From positions 1-14,591 of the forward strand of contig CAJUNG010000042.1 of the NCBI GenBank assembly GCA_910587725.1: 14,591 nt of DNA. The letters run 5' to 3'. The notes under the pieces are model-generated. The model was given only the letters and a program-made list of their open reading frames with translations, had not been told where the DNA came from and did not search any database. Positions 6,655 to 13,962 of the stretch are shown piece by piece; position 1 is the first letter of the stretch, and each line of letters begins with the position of its first letter. The translations under genes were made by a program, and so were the position numbers. This DNA is from an uncultured Bacilli bacterium (lineage in GTDB: Bacteria; Bacillota_I; Bacilli_A; RF39; UBA660).

Positions 6655-6840
6655 ATGGCAAAAAAAAGTATGAAAGTGAAAAATGAGCGTACCCAAAAGT
6701 TTAAAGTACGTGAGTACACTCGTTGCAAAAGATGTGGAAGACCTCATGCCGTAATGAGCAAATTTGGTCTATGCCGTATCTGTTTTAGAGAACTAGCACA
6801 TAAAGGACAAATTCCTGGTGTTAGAAAATCAAGTTGGTAA
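6655..6840 (+). CDS. rpsZ: 30S ribosomal protein S14, zinc-binding type Z
   Basis: S14 helps assemble the 30S head. This is the short, zinc-binding (C+) form of 61 residues, with cysteines at 24, 27, 40 and 43 in a CxxC-x12-CxxC pattern and the C-terminal GQIPGVRKSSW signature. The frame is open upstream to a TTG at 6640, but that stretch contains the GGAGG ribosome binding site, and the ATG at 6655 gives the family N-terminus MAKKSM. The zinc form means S14 content can depend on zinc supply; no zinc-free paralogue lies in this window. Confidence 0.97.
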   Translation: MAKKSMKVKNERTQKFKVREYTRCKRCGRPHAVMSKFGLCRICFRELAHKGQIPGVRKSSW

Positions 6841-6859
6841 GAGGGAAGGAGGATTAAAC

Positions 6860-7261
6860 ATGGCTGTAGTTACAGATACAATTGCTGATATGTTAACCAG
6901 AATTCGTAATGCAAATCAAATGCGTTATACGGAAGTAAAAGTTCCTGCTTCTAAATTAAAAATAGAACTTGCTAGAATTTTAAAAGAAGAGGGATTTATT
7001 GTAGATTATAAAGTTCAAGATGAAACTACATCGGGAATGATTTATTTAACACTTAAATATGGAGAAAAGAAAGAACGTGTGATTACCGGTCTTAAAAGAA
7101 TTTCTAAACCAGGTTTAAGAGTATATGTAAAAGCGGACGAAGTTCCAAAAGTATTAAATGGACTAGGAATTGCAATTATTTCTACATCTAAAGGAATTAT
7201 GACAGATAAACAAGCTCGTCAAAATAACCTTGGTGGAGAAGTTCTTGCGTATATTTGGTAA
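6860..7261 (+). CDS. rpsH: 30S ribosomal protein S8
   Basis: S8 binds helix 21 of 16S rRNA and is a known translational repressor of the spc operon in E. coli. The 133-residue product starts MAVVTDTIADMLTRIRNAN and ends with the family block ISTSKGIMTDKQAR..GGEVLAYIW. An upstream in-frame start at 6818 would lie inside rpsN and add 14 atypical residues. The ATG at 6860 has an AAGGAGG site eight bases upstream, so it is the start. Whether S8 autoregulates this operon cannot be judged from the sequence alone. Confidence 0.97.
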   Translation: MAVVTDTIADMLTRIRNANQMRYTEVKVPASKLKIELARILKEEGFIVDYKVQDETTSGMIYLTLKYGEKKERVITGLKRISKPGLRVYVKADEVPKVLNGLGIAIISTSKGIMTDKQARQNNLGGEVLAYIW

Positions 7262-7278
7262 AAAAGGAGGTTACGAAA

Positions 7279-7815
7279 ATGAGCCGAATCGGAAATAGAA
7301 AAATTACAGTGCCAAATGGTGTTACTGTAGAAAACAACGATGGTGTTGTTACTGTTCGTGGACCTAAGGGAGAACTATCTTTATCTCTTGCACGTCATAT
7401 TGAACTTGGTATTGAAGAAAATATCATTACAGTAAAACGTGCAAATGAAGAATTAAAAACCAAAGCAATGCATGGTACGACAAATGCATTAATTCATAAC
7501 TTTATCGAAGGAGTTACTGAAGGATTTCATAAAGGATTAGAAATTATCGGTGTTGGATATCGTTTCAATCTTAAAGGAAATACATTAGTAATTAATGCTG
7601 GTTATTCTCACCCTGTAGAGATGGAAGTTCCAGAAGGTCTTAGCGTAGAACAAATTTCGAATACAGAGATTAAAGTTTCTGGTATTGATAAAGTAAAAGT
7701 TGGAGAATTTGCAGCAAATATTCGTAAAGTTCGACCACCTGAACCTTATAAAGGAAAAGGAATTCGATACAAAGATGAATATGTTCGCCGTAAGGAAGGA
7801 AAGAAAGCTGCTTAG
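7279..7815 (+). CDS. rplF: 50S ribosomal protein L6
   Basis: L6 consists of two similar domains near the factor-binding site of the 50S subunit. The 178-residue product starts MSRIGNRKITVPNGV and contains VTVRGPKGELSLSL in domain 1. Domain 2 carries GVGYRFNLKGNTLVINAGYSHPV and the C-terminal RPPEPYKGKGIRY motif. An in-frame GTG-type extension to 7255 overlaps the rpsH stop and is not family-like. The ATG at 7279 has an AAAAGGAGG site and is preferred. A small hairpin (7810-7814 with 7818-7822) overlaps the stop codon; its meaning is unclear. Confidence 0.97.
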   Translation: MSRIGNRKITVPNGVTVENNDGVVTVRGPKGELSLSLARHIELGIEENIITVKRANEELKTKAMHGTTNALIHNFIEGVTEGFHKGLEIIGVGYRFNLKGNTLVINAGYSHPVEMEVPEGLSVEQISNTEIKVSGIDKVKVGEFAANIRKVRPPEPYKGKGIRYKDEYVRRKEGKKAA

Positions 7816-7841
7816 GCTAAGCTTTAGAAGGGAGTTATAAA

Positions 7842-8192
7842 ATGATTAAAAATAAATCTCGTGAAGTAATGCGTAAGGTTAGACATGAACGTGTCAGAAG
7901 TAAAATTTCTGGAACTCATGAGGTTCCTAGACTTGCTGTTTATCGTTCAAACAAAAATATTAGTGCACAAATTATTGATGATGAAGCAGGCGTTACTTTA
8001 GTTAGTGCTTCTAGTTTAAAGCTAGAAAATGGTTCTAATATAGAAGCAGCAAAAATTGTGGGAAAAGATTTAGCAGAAAAAGCTAAAAAACAAGGAATTT
8101 CTAAAGTCGTATTTGATAGAGGAGGATACCTTTATCATGGTCGTGTAGAAGCATTCGCAACATCTGCACGTGAAGCTGGTTTAGAGTTCTAG
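7842..8192 (+). CDS. rplR: 50S ribosomal protein L18
   Basis: L18 carries 5S rRNA into the 50S subunit with L5. The 116-residue product is slightly shorter than many homologues. It has the basic N-terminus with RKVRHERVRSKISGTHEVPRLAVYRSN, the QIIDDEAGVTLVSASS strand, and the C-terminal VVFDRGGYLYHGRVEAFATSAREAGLEF-type ending that defines the family. GAAGGGAG precedes the ATG; 26 nt separate it from rplF. Confidence 0.97.
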   Translation: MIKNKSREVMRKVRHERVRSKISGTHEVPRLAVYRSNKNISAQIIDDEAGVTLVSASSLKLENGSNIEAAKIVGKDLAEKAKKQGISKVVFDRGGYLYHGRVEAFATSAREAGLEF

Positions 8193-8208
8193 GAAGGAGA
8201 TAATGGTT

Positions 8209-8718
8209 ATGCAAAGAAAAGACGTTTCAGAAAAACCAAAAGAGTTTGAAGAGTTAGTCATCGAAGTGAAATCTGTTGTTAAGGTAAACAAAGGTGGACG
8301 TCAAAGAAGATTTTCTGCAACAGTTGTTGTTGGAGATAGAAAAGGTCGCGTTGGACTTGGTATCGGTAAAGCAAACGAAGTACCAGATGCAATTAAAAAA
8401 GCAATTCAATCGGCAACAAAGAATGTTGTTCGTATCTCTCTTGTTGATGGACGTACGATTCAACATGAAGTACTAGGTAGAAGTGGTGCTGCAAAAGTAT
8501 TCTTAAAACCTGCTAGTGAAGGTACTGGAGTAATTGCAGGAGGAGCTGTACGAAGTGTACTTGAACTTGCTGGAGTAAAAGATATTCTTTCTAAATCTCT
8601 TGGTTCTCGTACAAAACTAAATATGGCTACGGCTACTATTAATGCTCTAACAAGCGTAAAATCTGTAGAAGAGGTTTGTCGTTTGAGAGGAAAAACAGAA
8701 GAGGAGATTTTGGGATAA
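8209..8718 (+). CDS. rpsE: 30S ribosomal protein S5
   Basis: S5 lies at the mRNA entry channel and influences decoding accuracy. The product has the N-terminal dsRNA-binding-like domain (about 14-77) with VVKVNKGGRQRRFSATVVVG, and the C-terminal domain with KPASEGTGVIAGGAVRSVLELAG. Two ATGs are possible. The one at 8203 sits only 3 nt after the AAGGAG site (8194-8199), while 8209 has a 9-nt spacer, so I chose 8209 (169 residues); 8203 would add Met-Val. Normally rpmD follows, but here the stop overlaps the rplO start by one base, leaving no room for it. Confidence 0.95.
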   Translation: MQRKDVSEKPKEFEELVIEVKSVVKVNKGGRQRRFSATVVVGDRKGRVGLGIGKANEVPDAIKKAIQSATKNVVRISLVDGRTIQHEVLGRSGAAKVFLKPASEGTGVIAGGAVRSVLELAGVKDILSKSLGSRTKLNMATATINALTSVKSVEEVCRLRGKTEEEILG

Positions 8719-9161
8719 TGAAGTTACATGAATTAAAGAAAAACCCAGGGGCTACTCACAGAAAAAAAATAGTAGGACGCGGACCTGGTTCAGGACTTGG
8801 TAAAACAAGTGGAAAAGGACATAAAGGACAAAACGCTAGAAGTGGTGGAGGAGTTCGTGCTGTATTCGAGGGTGGACAATTACCACTATATAGACGTTTA
8901 CCTAAACGTGGATTTAGCAATGCTAAATTTAAAACAGAATATGCTGTAATTAATATTCGTGATTTGAATCGTTTTGATGAGAAAACGGAGATTACACCAG
9001 AATTATTAAAACAATGTGGTCTTGTTAAGAATCAAAAATGTGGAATTAAAGTTCTTGGAAATGGAGAGCTTGAACACAAAGTTAATATTAAGGCACATCG
9101 TTTTACACAAGCTGCATTAGAGAAATTAGAAAGAAGCGGAAGCAAAATTGAGGTGATCTAG
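8718..9161 (+). CDS. rplO: 50S ribosomal protein L15
   Basis: L15 is a late-assembly 50S protein with a long basic, glycine-rich N-terminal extension that threads into 23S rRNA. The 147-residue product starts MKLHELKKNPGATHRKKIVG, then shows GRGPGSGLGKTSGKGHKGQ and FEGGQLPLYRRLPKRGF, all typical. The frame is open upstream within rpsE to 8676, but the ATG at 8718 matches the family start and overlaps the rpsE stop (TAATG), with an AGAGGAGA-type site in rpsE. It directly follows rpsE because rpmD is missing. Confidence 0.97.
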   Translation: MKLHELKKNPGATHRKKIVGRGPGSGLGKTSGKGHKGQNARSGGGVRAVFEGGQLPLYRRLPKRGFSNAKFKTEYAVINIRDLNRFDEKTEITPELLKQCGLVKNQKCGIKVLGNGELEHKVNIKAHRFTQAALEKLERSGSKIEVI

Positions 9162-9162
9162 T

Positions 9163-10446
9163 ATGCCTCAAGTAATTAAACAATTATTTGCGCCAACAAA
9201 TAAAGATTTACGTGGTAGAATTTTATTTACTCTTGGTGCACTAATGATTTTTATCATCGGAACGGGAATTCGTGTTCCAGGTACCCAAGATATTGCTGGA
9301 AGTTTAGGATTTTTAGAATTGATGAATGCTATGGGTGGAGGTGCTTTAAAGCAATTTTCAATCTTTGCTTTAGGAGTTATGCCATACATTACGGCATCCA
9401 TTATTACGCAACTTCTACAAATGGACATTGTACCTTACTTTAGTGAACTTGCTAAACAAGGTCCAACTGGACGTCAGAAGATGAACCAAATTACTAGATA
9501 TATGGGAATTATTTTCTCATTCGTTGAAGGATTTGCCTTTTCTTTCGCTTTTCTAGGAAGTGGGGCAACCGCAATGGACCATGTCTATGTTGCTACAATT
9601 ATGACTGCAGGAACAGCATTCCTTATGTGGTTATCAGACCAGATTACAACTAAAGGAATTGGCAATGGGATGAGTTTGATTATCATGGCAGGAATTATTT
9701 CTACGCTTCCACAAATGTTTATTGAGGCATTTCGTGGATTGGTCATTAACTCTAGCATTTCATCTACGATTGGAATTGTTTTATTTGTTCTCTTTGTTAT
9801 CGTTTATTTCTTGTTGATTATTGGCGTAATCTTTGTTGAAGAAGCAAATCGTAAAATTCCAATTCAGTATGCCAATAAAAGTACGAGTGCATTTGGAAGT
9901 GATGCTAATTATATGCCAATTAAGATTAACTCTGCTGGAGTTGTTCCGGTGATTTTTGCTTCAAGTTTACTTGCGATTCCAACAGCGATTGCTAGTTTTA
10001 TCGGTAAAGAAGGATTCAAAACTTTTGTTGAGCAATATTTATCCTTTACGACACCGGTTGGATTCGTAATTTATATCGTACTTATTTTCCTATTTGGATA
10101 TTTCTATACGTTTATCCAGATGCGTCCTGAGGAGTTTGCCAAGAACTTACAGCAAAATGGTGGATATATTCCGGGAATTCGTCCAGGAAAAGATACTGAA
10201 AATTACTTATCTAAAGTATTATCTAGACTGACGATTGTGGGAAGTTTCTTCCTTGCATTTATTGCCTGTGTTCCTATTGTATTTACTTGGTTTGTAAACT
10301 GTTTTGAAAACGTTAGTTTATCAAGTAGTGTAACAATTGGTGGAACAGGACTTTTGATTGTTGTTGGTGTTGCTCTTGAAACTTATAAACAAGTCGAGGG
10401 AAGTATTCTTTCTCGTAGTTATAAAAAAGGGTATAAAAGAAGATGA
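9163..10446 (+). CDS. secY: Preprotein translocase channel subunit SecY
   Basis: SecY is the membrane channel of the general secretion pathway, working with SecE, SecG and SecA and with translating ribosomes. The 427-residue product shows ten predicted membrane segments, roughly at 20-37, 65-87, 113-133, 142-160, 168-190, 203-226, 256-279, 298-320, 355-378 and 388-407. Family motifs include FALGVMPYITASIITQLLQ (68-86), GIGNGMSLIIMAGI, and PIKINSAGVVPVIFASS (252-268) in segment 7. The cytosolic loop GYIPGIRPGKDTENYL (334-349) has the conserved Arg340. A GAGGTGAT site in rplO serves the ATG. Its TGA stop overlaps adk by 4 nt. Confidence 0.98.
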   Translation: MPQVIKQLFAPTNKDLRGRILFTLGALMIFIIGTGIRVPGTQDIAGSLGFLELMNAMGGGALKQFSIFALGVMPYITASIITQLLQMDIVPYFSELAKQGPTGRQKMNQITRYMGIIFSFVEGFAFSFAFLGSGATAMDHVYVATIMTAGTAFLMWLSDQITTKGIGNGMSLIIMAGIISTLPQMFIEAFRGLVINSSISSTIGIVLFVLFVIVYFLLIIGVIFVEEANRKIPIQYANKSTSAFGSDANYMPIKINSAGVVPVIFASSLLAIPTAIASFIGKEGFKTFVEQYLSFTTPVGFVIYIVLIFLFGYFYTFIQMRPEEFAKNLQQNGGYIPGIRPGKDTENYLSKVLSRLTIVGSFFLAFIACVPIVFTWFVNCFENVSLSSSVTIGGTGLLIVVGVALETYKQVEGSILSRSYKKGYKRR

Positions 10447-11084
10447 CGCGAATCATACTTTTAGCTCCTCCCCTTAGTGGTAAGGGAACGCAAGCACAAC
10501 TGTTAAAAGAACGATGTGGATTTGTCCCCATCTCTACAGGTGACTTATTAAGAAGAGCAAGTACTTCTTTAGATGAGGAAGGAAGACAGTTAGCTAAGAT
10601 TTTAGCTAGTGGTGAACTTGTCTCTGATGATATTGTCATTCGTTTACTTTCTGCTCGATTAGAAGAGATTGGTATGGAAAAGATTTTATTGGATGGTTTT
10701 CCTCGGAATTTGCATCAAGTAGAACTTTTAGATGAGCTTTTGCAGTCTAAGAATGCGTCTATTGATGTCGTCTTCTTCTTAGATGTTCCTAAAGAGATAT
10801 TATTATCTAGAATTGAAGGACGTAGAGTGTGTGCGTGTTGTGGTAAAATTTATCAGGTAACAAAAGATGAACAACGATGTACTTGTGGTGGAGAGTTAAT
10901 CACTAGGAGTGATGATAACGTTTCTTCTTTTGAAGCTAGATATCAACAGTACTTAGAAATCACAATGCCTTTAGTTTCTTACTACTCTTCTTGTGGTAAG
11001 CTAGTTCGTATTGATGGATGTCAAGAGAAAGAAGAAGTTTATCAAGACATTCTTAAGGCTTTAAAGGAGAGATGTGAGCAATGA
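10443..11084 (+). CDS. adk: Adenylate kinase with atypical P-loop and zinc lid
   Basis: Adk interconverts ATP + AMP and 2 ADP in the cytosol. The 213-residue product has STGDLLRR at 31-38, LLDGFPRN at 82-89, and the arginines expected to be catalytic (R37, R88, R123, R128, R155, R166). It has a lid with C130-x2-C133. Two oddities stand out. The P-loop is APPLSGKGT (8-16) rather than the usual GxPGxGKGT, so both early glycines are replaced while K14 and the GKGT core remain. The second zinc knuckle is C146-T-C148, one residue shorter than CxxC. The start overlaps secY by 4 nt (ATGA) with no clear ribosome binding site, and the stop overlaps map by 4 nt. Confidence 0.95.
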   Translation: MTRIILLAPPLSGKGTQAQLLKERCGFVPISTGDLLRRASTSLDEEGRQLAKILASGELVSDDIVIRLLSARLEEIGMEKILLDGFPRNLHQVELLDELLQSKNASIDVVFFLDVPKEILLSRIEGRRVCACCGKIYQVTKDEQRCTCGGELITRSDDNVSSFEARYQQYLEITMPLVSYYSSCGKLVRIDGCQEKEEVYQDILKALKERCEQ

Positions 11085-11830
11085 TTAGTATCAAAAGTGA
11101 ACGAGAAATCGAATTATTGAAGATTGCCGGAAATATCGTTTATCAGACACATCAATATTTAAAACCCCATTTGAAGCCAGGAGTTACTACAAAAGAGCTT
11201 GACATTTTGGCCGAAAAGTTTATTCGACAGAGTGGGGCGACGCCATCTTTTAAAGGATACGGTGGATTTCCTGGTTCGATTTGTGTCAGTATTAATGATG
11301 AAGTGGTTCATGGAATTCCTGGACGCCGTAAATTAAAGAATGGGGATTTAGTATCTATTGATATCGGTGCATGTTATCAAGGATATCATGGAGATTCTGC
11401 TTGGAGTTATGTTGTTGGTACGCCATCTTCAGAAAAAGCTTATCTTTTAGAACATACGGAAAAAGCTTTATTTGCGGGTCTTGCTAAAGTAAAAGCGGGA
11501 GTTCATTTAGGTGATGTTTCTCATGCGATTGAGGAATATGCCACTTCCCATCATTTAGGCGTTGTCAAAGAACTCGTAGGACATGGTGTTGGTACGAATT
11601 TGCATGAAGAGCCAGAAGTTCCCAATTATGGAAAAGCAGGGTCTGGACCGATACTAAAGGATGGAATGGTAATTGCGATAGAACCGATGCTAAATTTAGG
11701 TGTTGCAGATATCTATGAGTTAGAGGATGATTGGACAATTATAACTGCAGATGGTAAACCTTCTGCACACTTTGAACACACCATAGTAGTTCGTTGTGAT
11801 GGATACCAAATTTTAACAGGAGAAGAATAG
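11081..11830 (+). CDS. map: Type I methionine aminopeptidase
   Basis: MetAP removes the initiator methionine from nascent proteins, after deformylation, when the second residue is small. The 249-residue product has the pita-bread fold signature and all five metal ligands (D94, D105, H168, E201, E232). The catalytic His77 sits in DEVVHGIPGRR, and His175 in GTNLHEEPEV. Length and motifs are those of the short bacterial type Ia enzyme, without an N-terminal SH3-binding extension. It overlaps adk by 4 nt (ATGA) with an AAAGGAGAG site in the end of adk, indicating coupled translation. Confidence 0.97.
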   Translation: MISIKSEREIELLKIAGNIVYQTHQYLKPHLKPGVTTKELDILAEKFIRQSGATPSFKGYGGFPGSICVSINDEVVHGIPGRRKLKNGDLVSIDIGACYQGYHGDSAWSYVVGTPSSEKAYLLEHTEKALFAGLAKVKAGVHLGDVSHAIEEYATSHHLGVVKELVGHGVGTNLHEEPEVPNYGKAGSGPILKDGMVIAIEPMLNLGVADIYELEDDWTIITADGKPSAHFEHTIVVRCDGYQILTGEE

Positions 11831-11834
11831 AAAT

Positions 11835-12053
11835 ATGGCGAAAAAAGATGATATAATTGAAGTAGAGGGAAAAGTTTTAGAGATTATTCCAGGTGGAAAA
11901 TTTAAAGTAGAACTTGAGAATAAACACATTGTGGAAGCTCACGTTTCTGGTAAAATACGTATGAATTACATTCGCATCTTACCAGGGGATACCGTCAGTG
12001 TGGAACTTACTCCCTACGATTTAACACGTGGGCGAATAACCTATAGAAAGTAG
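11835..12053 (+). CDS. infA: Translation initiation factor IF-1
   Basis: IF-1 is a single OB-fold protein that occupies the A site of the 30S subunit during initiation. The 72-residue product has the exact family length. It starts MAKKDDIIEVEGKVLE, contains FKVELENKHIVEAHVSGKIRMNYIRI, and closes with LTPYDLTRGRITYRK-type residues. An AGGAG site at 11818-11822 inside map serves it with a fairly long 12-nt spacer. Only 4 nt separate map from infA. Confidence 0.97.
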   Translation: MAKKDDIIEVEGKVLEIIPGGKFKVELENKHIVEAHVSGKIRMNYIRILPGDTVSVELTPYDLTRGRITYRK

Positions 12054-12064
12054 GAGGGATAGTA

Positions 12065-12178
12065 ATGAAAGTAAAAGCATCAGTAAAACCAATCTGTGCA
12101 AAATGTAGAATTATCAAAAGAAAAGGTAAAATCAGAATTATTTGTGAAAATCCAAAACACAAACAAAGACAAGGTTAA
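12065..12178 (+). CDS. rpmJ: 50S ribosomal protein L36, zinc-binding form
   Basis: This 37-residue gene encodes the smallest 50S protein, L36, which stabilises 23S rRNA near the factor-binding region. It starts MKVKASVKPICAKC and has the zinc-ribbon ligands C11, C14, C27 and H32 of the C+ form, with the basic KRKGKIRIICENPKHKQRQG C-terminus. AGGAGG lies just upstream, and position between infA and rpsM is standard. Together with the zinc-type S14 it suggests that ribosome composition here can depend on zinc. Confidence 0.97.
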   Translation: MKVKASVKPICAKCRIIKRKGKIRIICENPKHKQRQG

Positions 12179-12194
12179 TAGGAGGTGTATGTAA

Positions 12195-12560
12195 ATGGCA
12201 CGTATTAAGGGAATCGATATTCCAAATGACAAGAGAGTTGAAATTAGTTTAACTTACATTTATGGTATTGGTAGACAATTATCTAACAGAATTTTAAAGG
12301 ATGCAAAAGTAAATCCTGATAAACGCGTAAAAGATTTAGATAATGACGAACTTGCACGCATTCGTGAAGAGGTTTCTAAATACCCAACCGAAGGTGATTT
12401 ACGTCGTGAAGTTAGTATGAATATCAAAACTAAAATGGAAATTAATTCTTATCAAGGAATTCGTCATAAAAGAGGTTTACCAGTAAGAGGGCAAAGAACA
12501 AGTCGTAATGCTCGTACTCGTAAGGGTAAAGGTAAAACTGTTGCGAATAAGAAGAAGTAG
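12195..12560 (+). CDS. rpsM: 30S ribosomal protein S13
   Basis: S13 contacts the P-site tRNA and forms bridges with L5. The 121-residue product starts MARIKGIDIPNDKRVEISLTY, contains the helix-hairpin-helix YIYGIGRQLSNRIL near 22-35, and ends with the QGIRHKRGLPVRGQRTSRNARTRKG block followed by a Lys-rich tail. Length and motifs are normal. AGGAGG is 9 nt upstream of the ATG. First gene of the alpha block. Confidence 0.98.
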   Translation: MARIKGIDIPNDKRVEISLTYIYGIGRQLSNRILKDAKVNPDKRVKDLDNDELARIREEVSKYPTEGDLRREVSMNIKTKMEINSYQGIRHKRGLPVRGQRTSRNARTRKGKGKTVANKKK

Positions 12561-12589
12561 TCTTCAAAGAAAAGGAGGAAGTGAAGAAT

Positions 12590-12973
12590 ATGGCTTATAA
12601 AACTAGAAAGAAAAAAGTAAAGAAGAATGTTCCTGAGGGAGTTGCACATATTCAATCAACTTTTAACAATACAATTACAACAATTACAGACAAAGATGGA
12701 AATACAATTAGTTGGGCAAGTAGTGGAGCTATTGGATTTAAAGGTAGTAAGAAATCTACTCCATTTGCTGCTGGTACTGCTGCTGAAAAGGCCGGAAAAG
12801 CAGCTTATGATATGGGAATGAGAAGTGTTGAGGTATTTGTTAAGGGTATGGGACCTGGACGTGAAACTGCAATTCGTTCATTACAGTCTGCTGGTTTAGA
12901 GGTAAAGTCAATTACTGATGTTACCCCAATTCCACATAATGGATGTCGTCCACCAAAACGCCCTAGAGGGTAG
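12590..12973 (+). CDS. rpsK: 30S ribosomal protein S11
   Basis: S11 lies on the 30S platform near the mRNA exit and pairs with S7. The 127-residue product contains HIQSTFNNTITTITDKDGN near 23-41, STPFAAGTAAEKAGKAA, VEVFVKGMGPGRETAIRSLQ, and the C-terminal DVTPIPHNGCRPPKRPRG with the conserved Asn-Gly. Homologues more often end KRRRV; the small change to KRPRG is noted only. A GTG at 12581 lies 2 nt from the AAGGAGG site, too close, so the ATG at 12590 (11-nt spacer) is the start. Confidence 0.97.
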   Translation: MAYKTRKKKVKKNVPEGVAHIQSTFNNTITTITDKDGNTISWASSGAIGFKGSKKSTPFAAGTAAEKAGKAAYDMGMRSVEVFVKGMGPGRETAIRSLQSAGLEVKSITDVTPIPHNGCRPPKRPRG

Positions 12974-12993
12974 ATGAAAAGGAGGGAAGTTTC

Positions 12994-13944
12994 ATGTTAG
13001 AATTTGAAAAACCAGTGTACAAAATTACAGACTATGTAGAAAGTAATTTCTATGGGAAGTTTGAAGTAGAACCGTTAGAAAGAGGATTTGGTACTACGCT
13101 TGGAAATGCACTTCGTCGTGTAATGCTATCTAGTTTACCAGGTAGTGCGATTTCTAGTGTTAGAATTGACGGTGTTTCTCATGAGTTTGAAACCATTGAT
13201 GGTGTTTTAGAGGATGTATCTTTGATTATTCTAAATTTAAAGGATATTGTAATTAAAAATCATGCAAATGAGAAAAAGATTATTCGCATTAATGCAACTG
13301 AAGAAGGAGAAGTTAAAGCTTCAGATATCGAACATGATGCAGATATTGAGATTTTAAATCCAGATAAAGTTATTGCAACATTATCTAAGGGTGCTAGTCT
13401 ATCTATGGAAATGACTGTATCAAATGGTCGTGGTTATGTTTCCGGTGATGAAAATAAACGCTTATTGGATACGAAGAAAATTGGTACGATTGCCATTGAT
13501 TCTCTATATAGTCCAATTGAAAGGGTAAACTATGAAGTAGCACCTGCTCGAGTTGGTCAAGATGAGAGTTATGATAAATTAGTATTAGAAGTATGGACGA
13601 ATGGTTCTATCCGTCCAGAGGAGGCAGTTGCACTTGCATCACGTATTTTGATGGAACATTTTAGCTTATTTACTGAATTAAGTAAAATTGCTGATATGAC
13701 GGGTATTATGATTGAAAAGAGTGATGACCCTAAAACGAAGACACTAGAAACTTCTATTGAAGAACTTGATTTCTCTGTTCGTGCTTATAACTGTTTAAAA
13801 CGAGCAGGAGTGCATACATTACAGGATTTAGTTAACAAAAGTGAACCTGAAATGATGAAAATTCGTAATTTAGGTAAGAAGTCTCTTAAAGAGGTTTTAG
13901 ATAAGATTCGTGATTTAGGTCTTGTCTTAAGAGATGACGATTAG
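12994..13944 (+). CDS. rpoA: DNA-directed RNA polymerase alpha subunit
   Basis: The alpha subunit dimerises to start RNA polymerase assembly and reads promoter UP elements. The 316-residue product has the N-terminal assembly domain (about 1-235) with EPLERGFGTTLGNALRRVMLSSLPG at 26-50, a short linker, and a C-terminal domain (about 252-316). That domain keeps R263 and N266, equivalent to E. coli R265 and N268 that contact UP-element DNA. This fits the A-tract UP-like element before rpsJ. AAGGAGGG precedes the ATG; co-transcription with ribosomal proteins links polymerase and ribosome supply. Confidence 0.98.
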   Translation: MLEFEKPVYKITDYVESNFYGKFEVEPLERGFGTTLGNALRRVMLSSLPGSAISSVRIDGVSHEFETIDGVLEDVSLIILNLKDIVIKNHANEKKIIRINATEEGEVKASDIEHDADIEILNPDKVIATLSKGASLSMEMTVSNGRGYVSGDENKRLLDTKKIGTIAIDSLYSPIERVNYEVAPARVGQDESYDKLVLEVWTNGSIRPEEAVALASRILMEHFSLFTELSKIADMTGIMIEKSDDPKTKTLETSIEELDFSVRAYNCLKRAGVHTLQDLVNKSEPEMMKIRNLGKKSLKEVLDKIRDLGLVLRDDD

Positions 13945-13962
13945 TAGAAGGAGGGATGTAAT

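Noticed and set aside
7810..7822. Small hairpin (5-bp stem, 3-nt loop) over the rplF stop
   Set aside because: It is short, has no T-run, and such hairpins occur often by chance; not supported as an attenuator.
10313..10639. Minus-strand open frame across the secY-adk junction
   Set aside because: Antisense shadow of two well-supported genes, with no own start signals or recognisable family.
10443..11084. Possible use of genetic code 4 (TGA = Trp), since both TGA stops are in overlaps
   Set aside because: All 18 Trp codons in the cluster are TGG with no in-frame TGA, which would be very unlikely in an AT-rich code-4 genome; Adk and SecY also end at their usual lengths.
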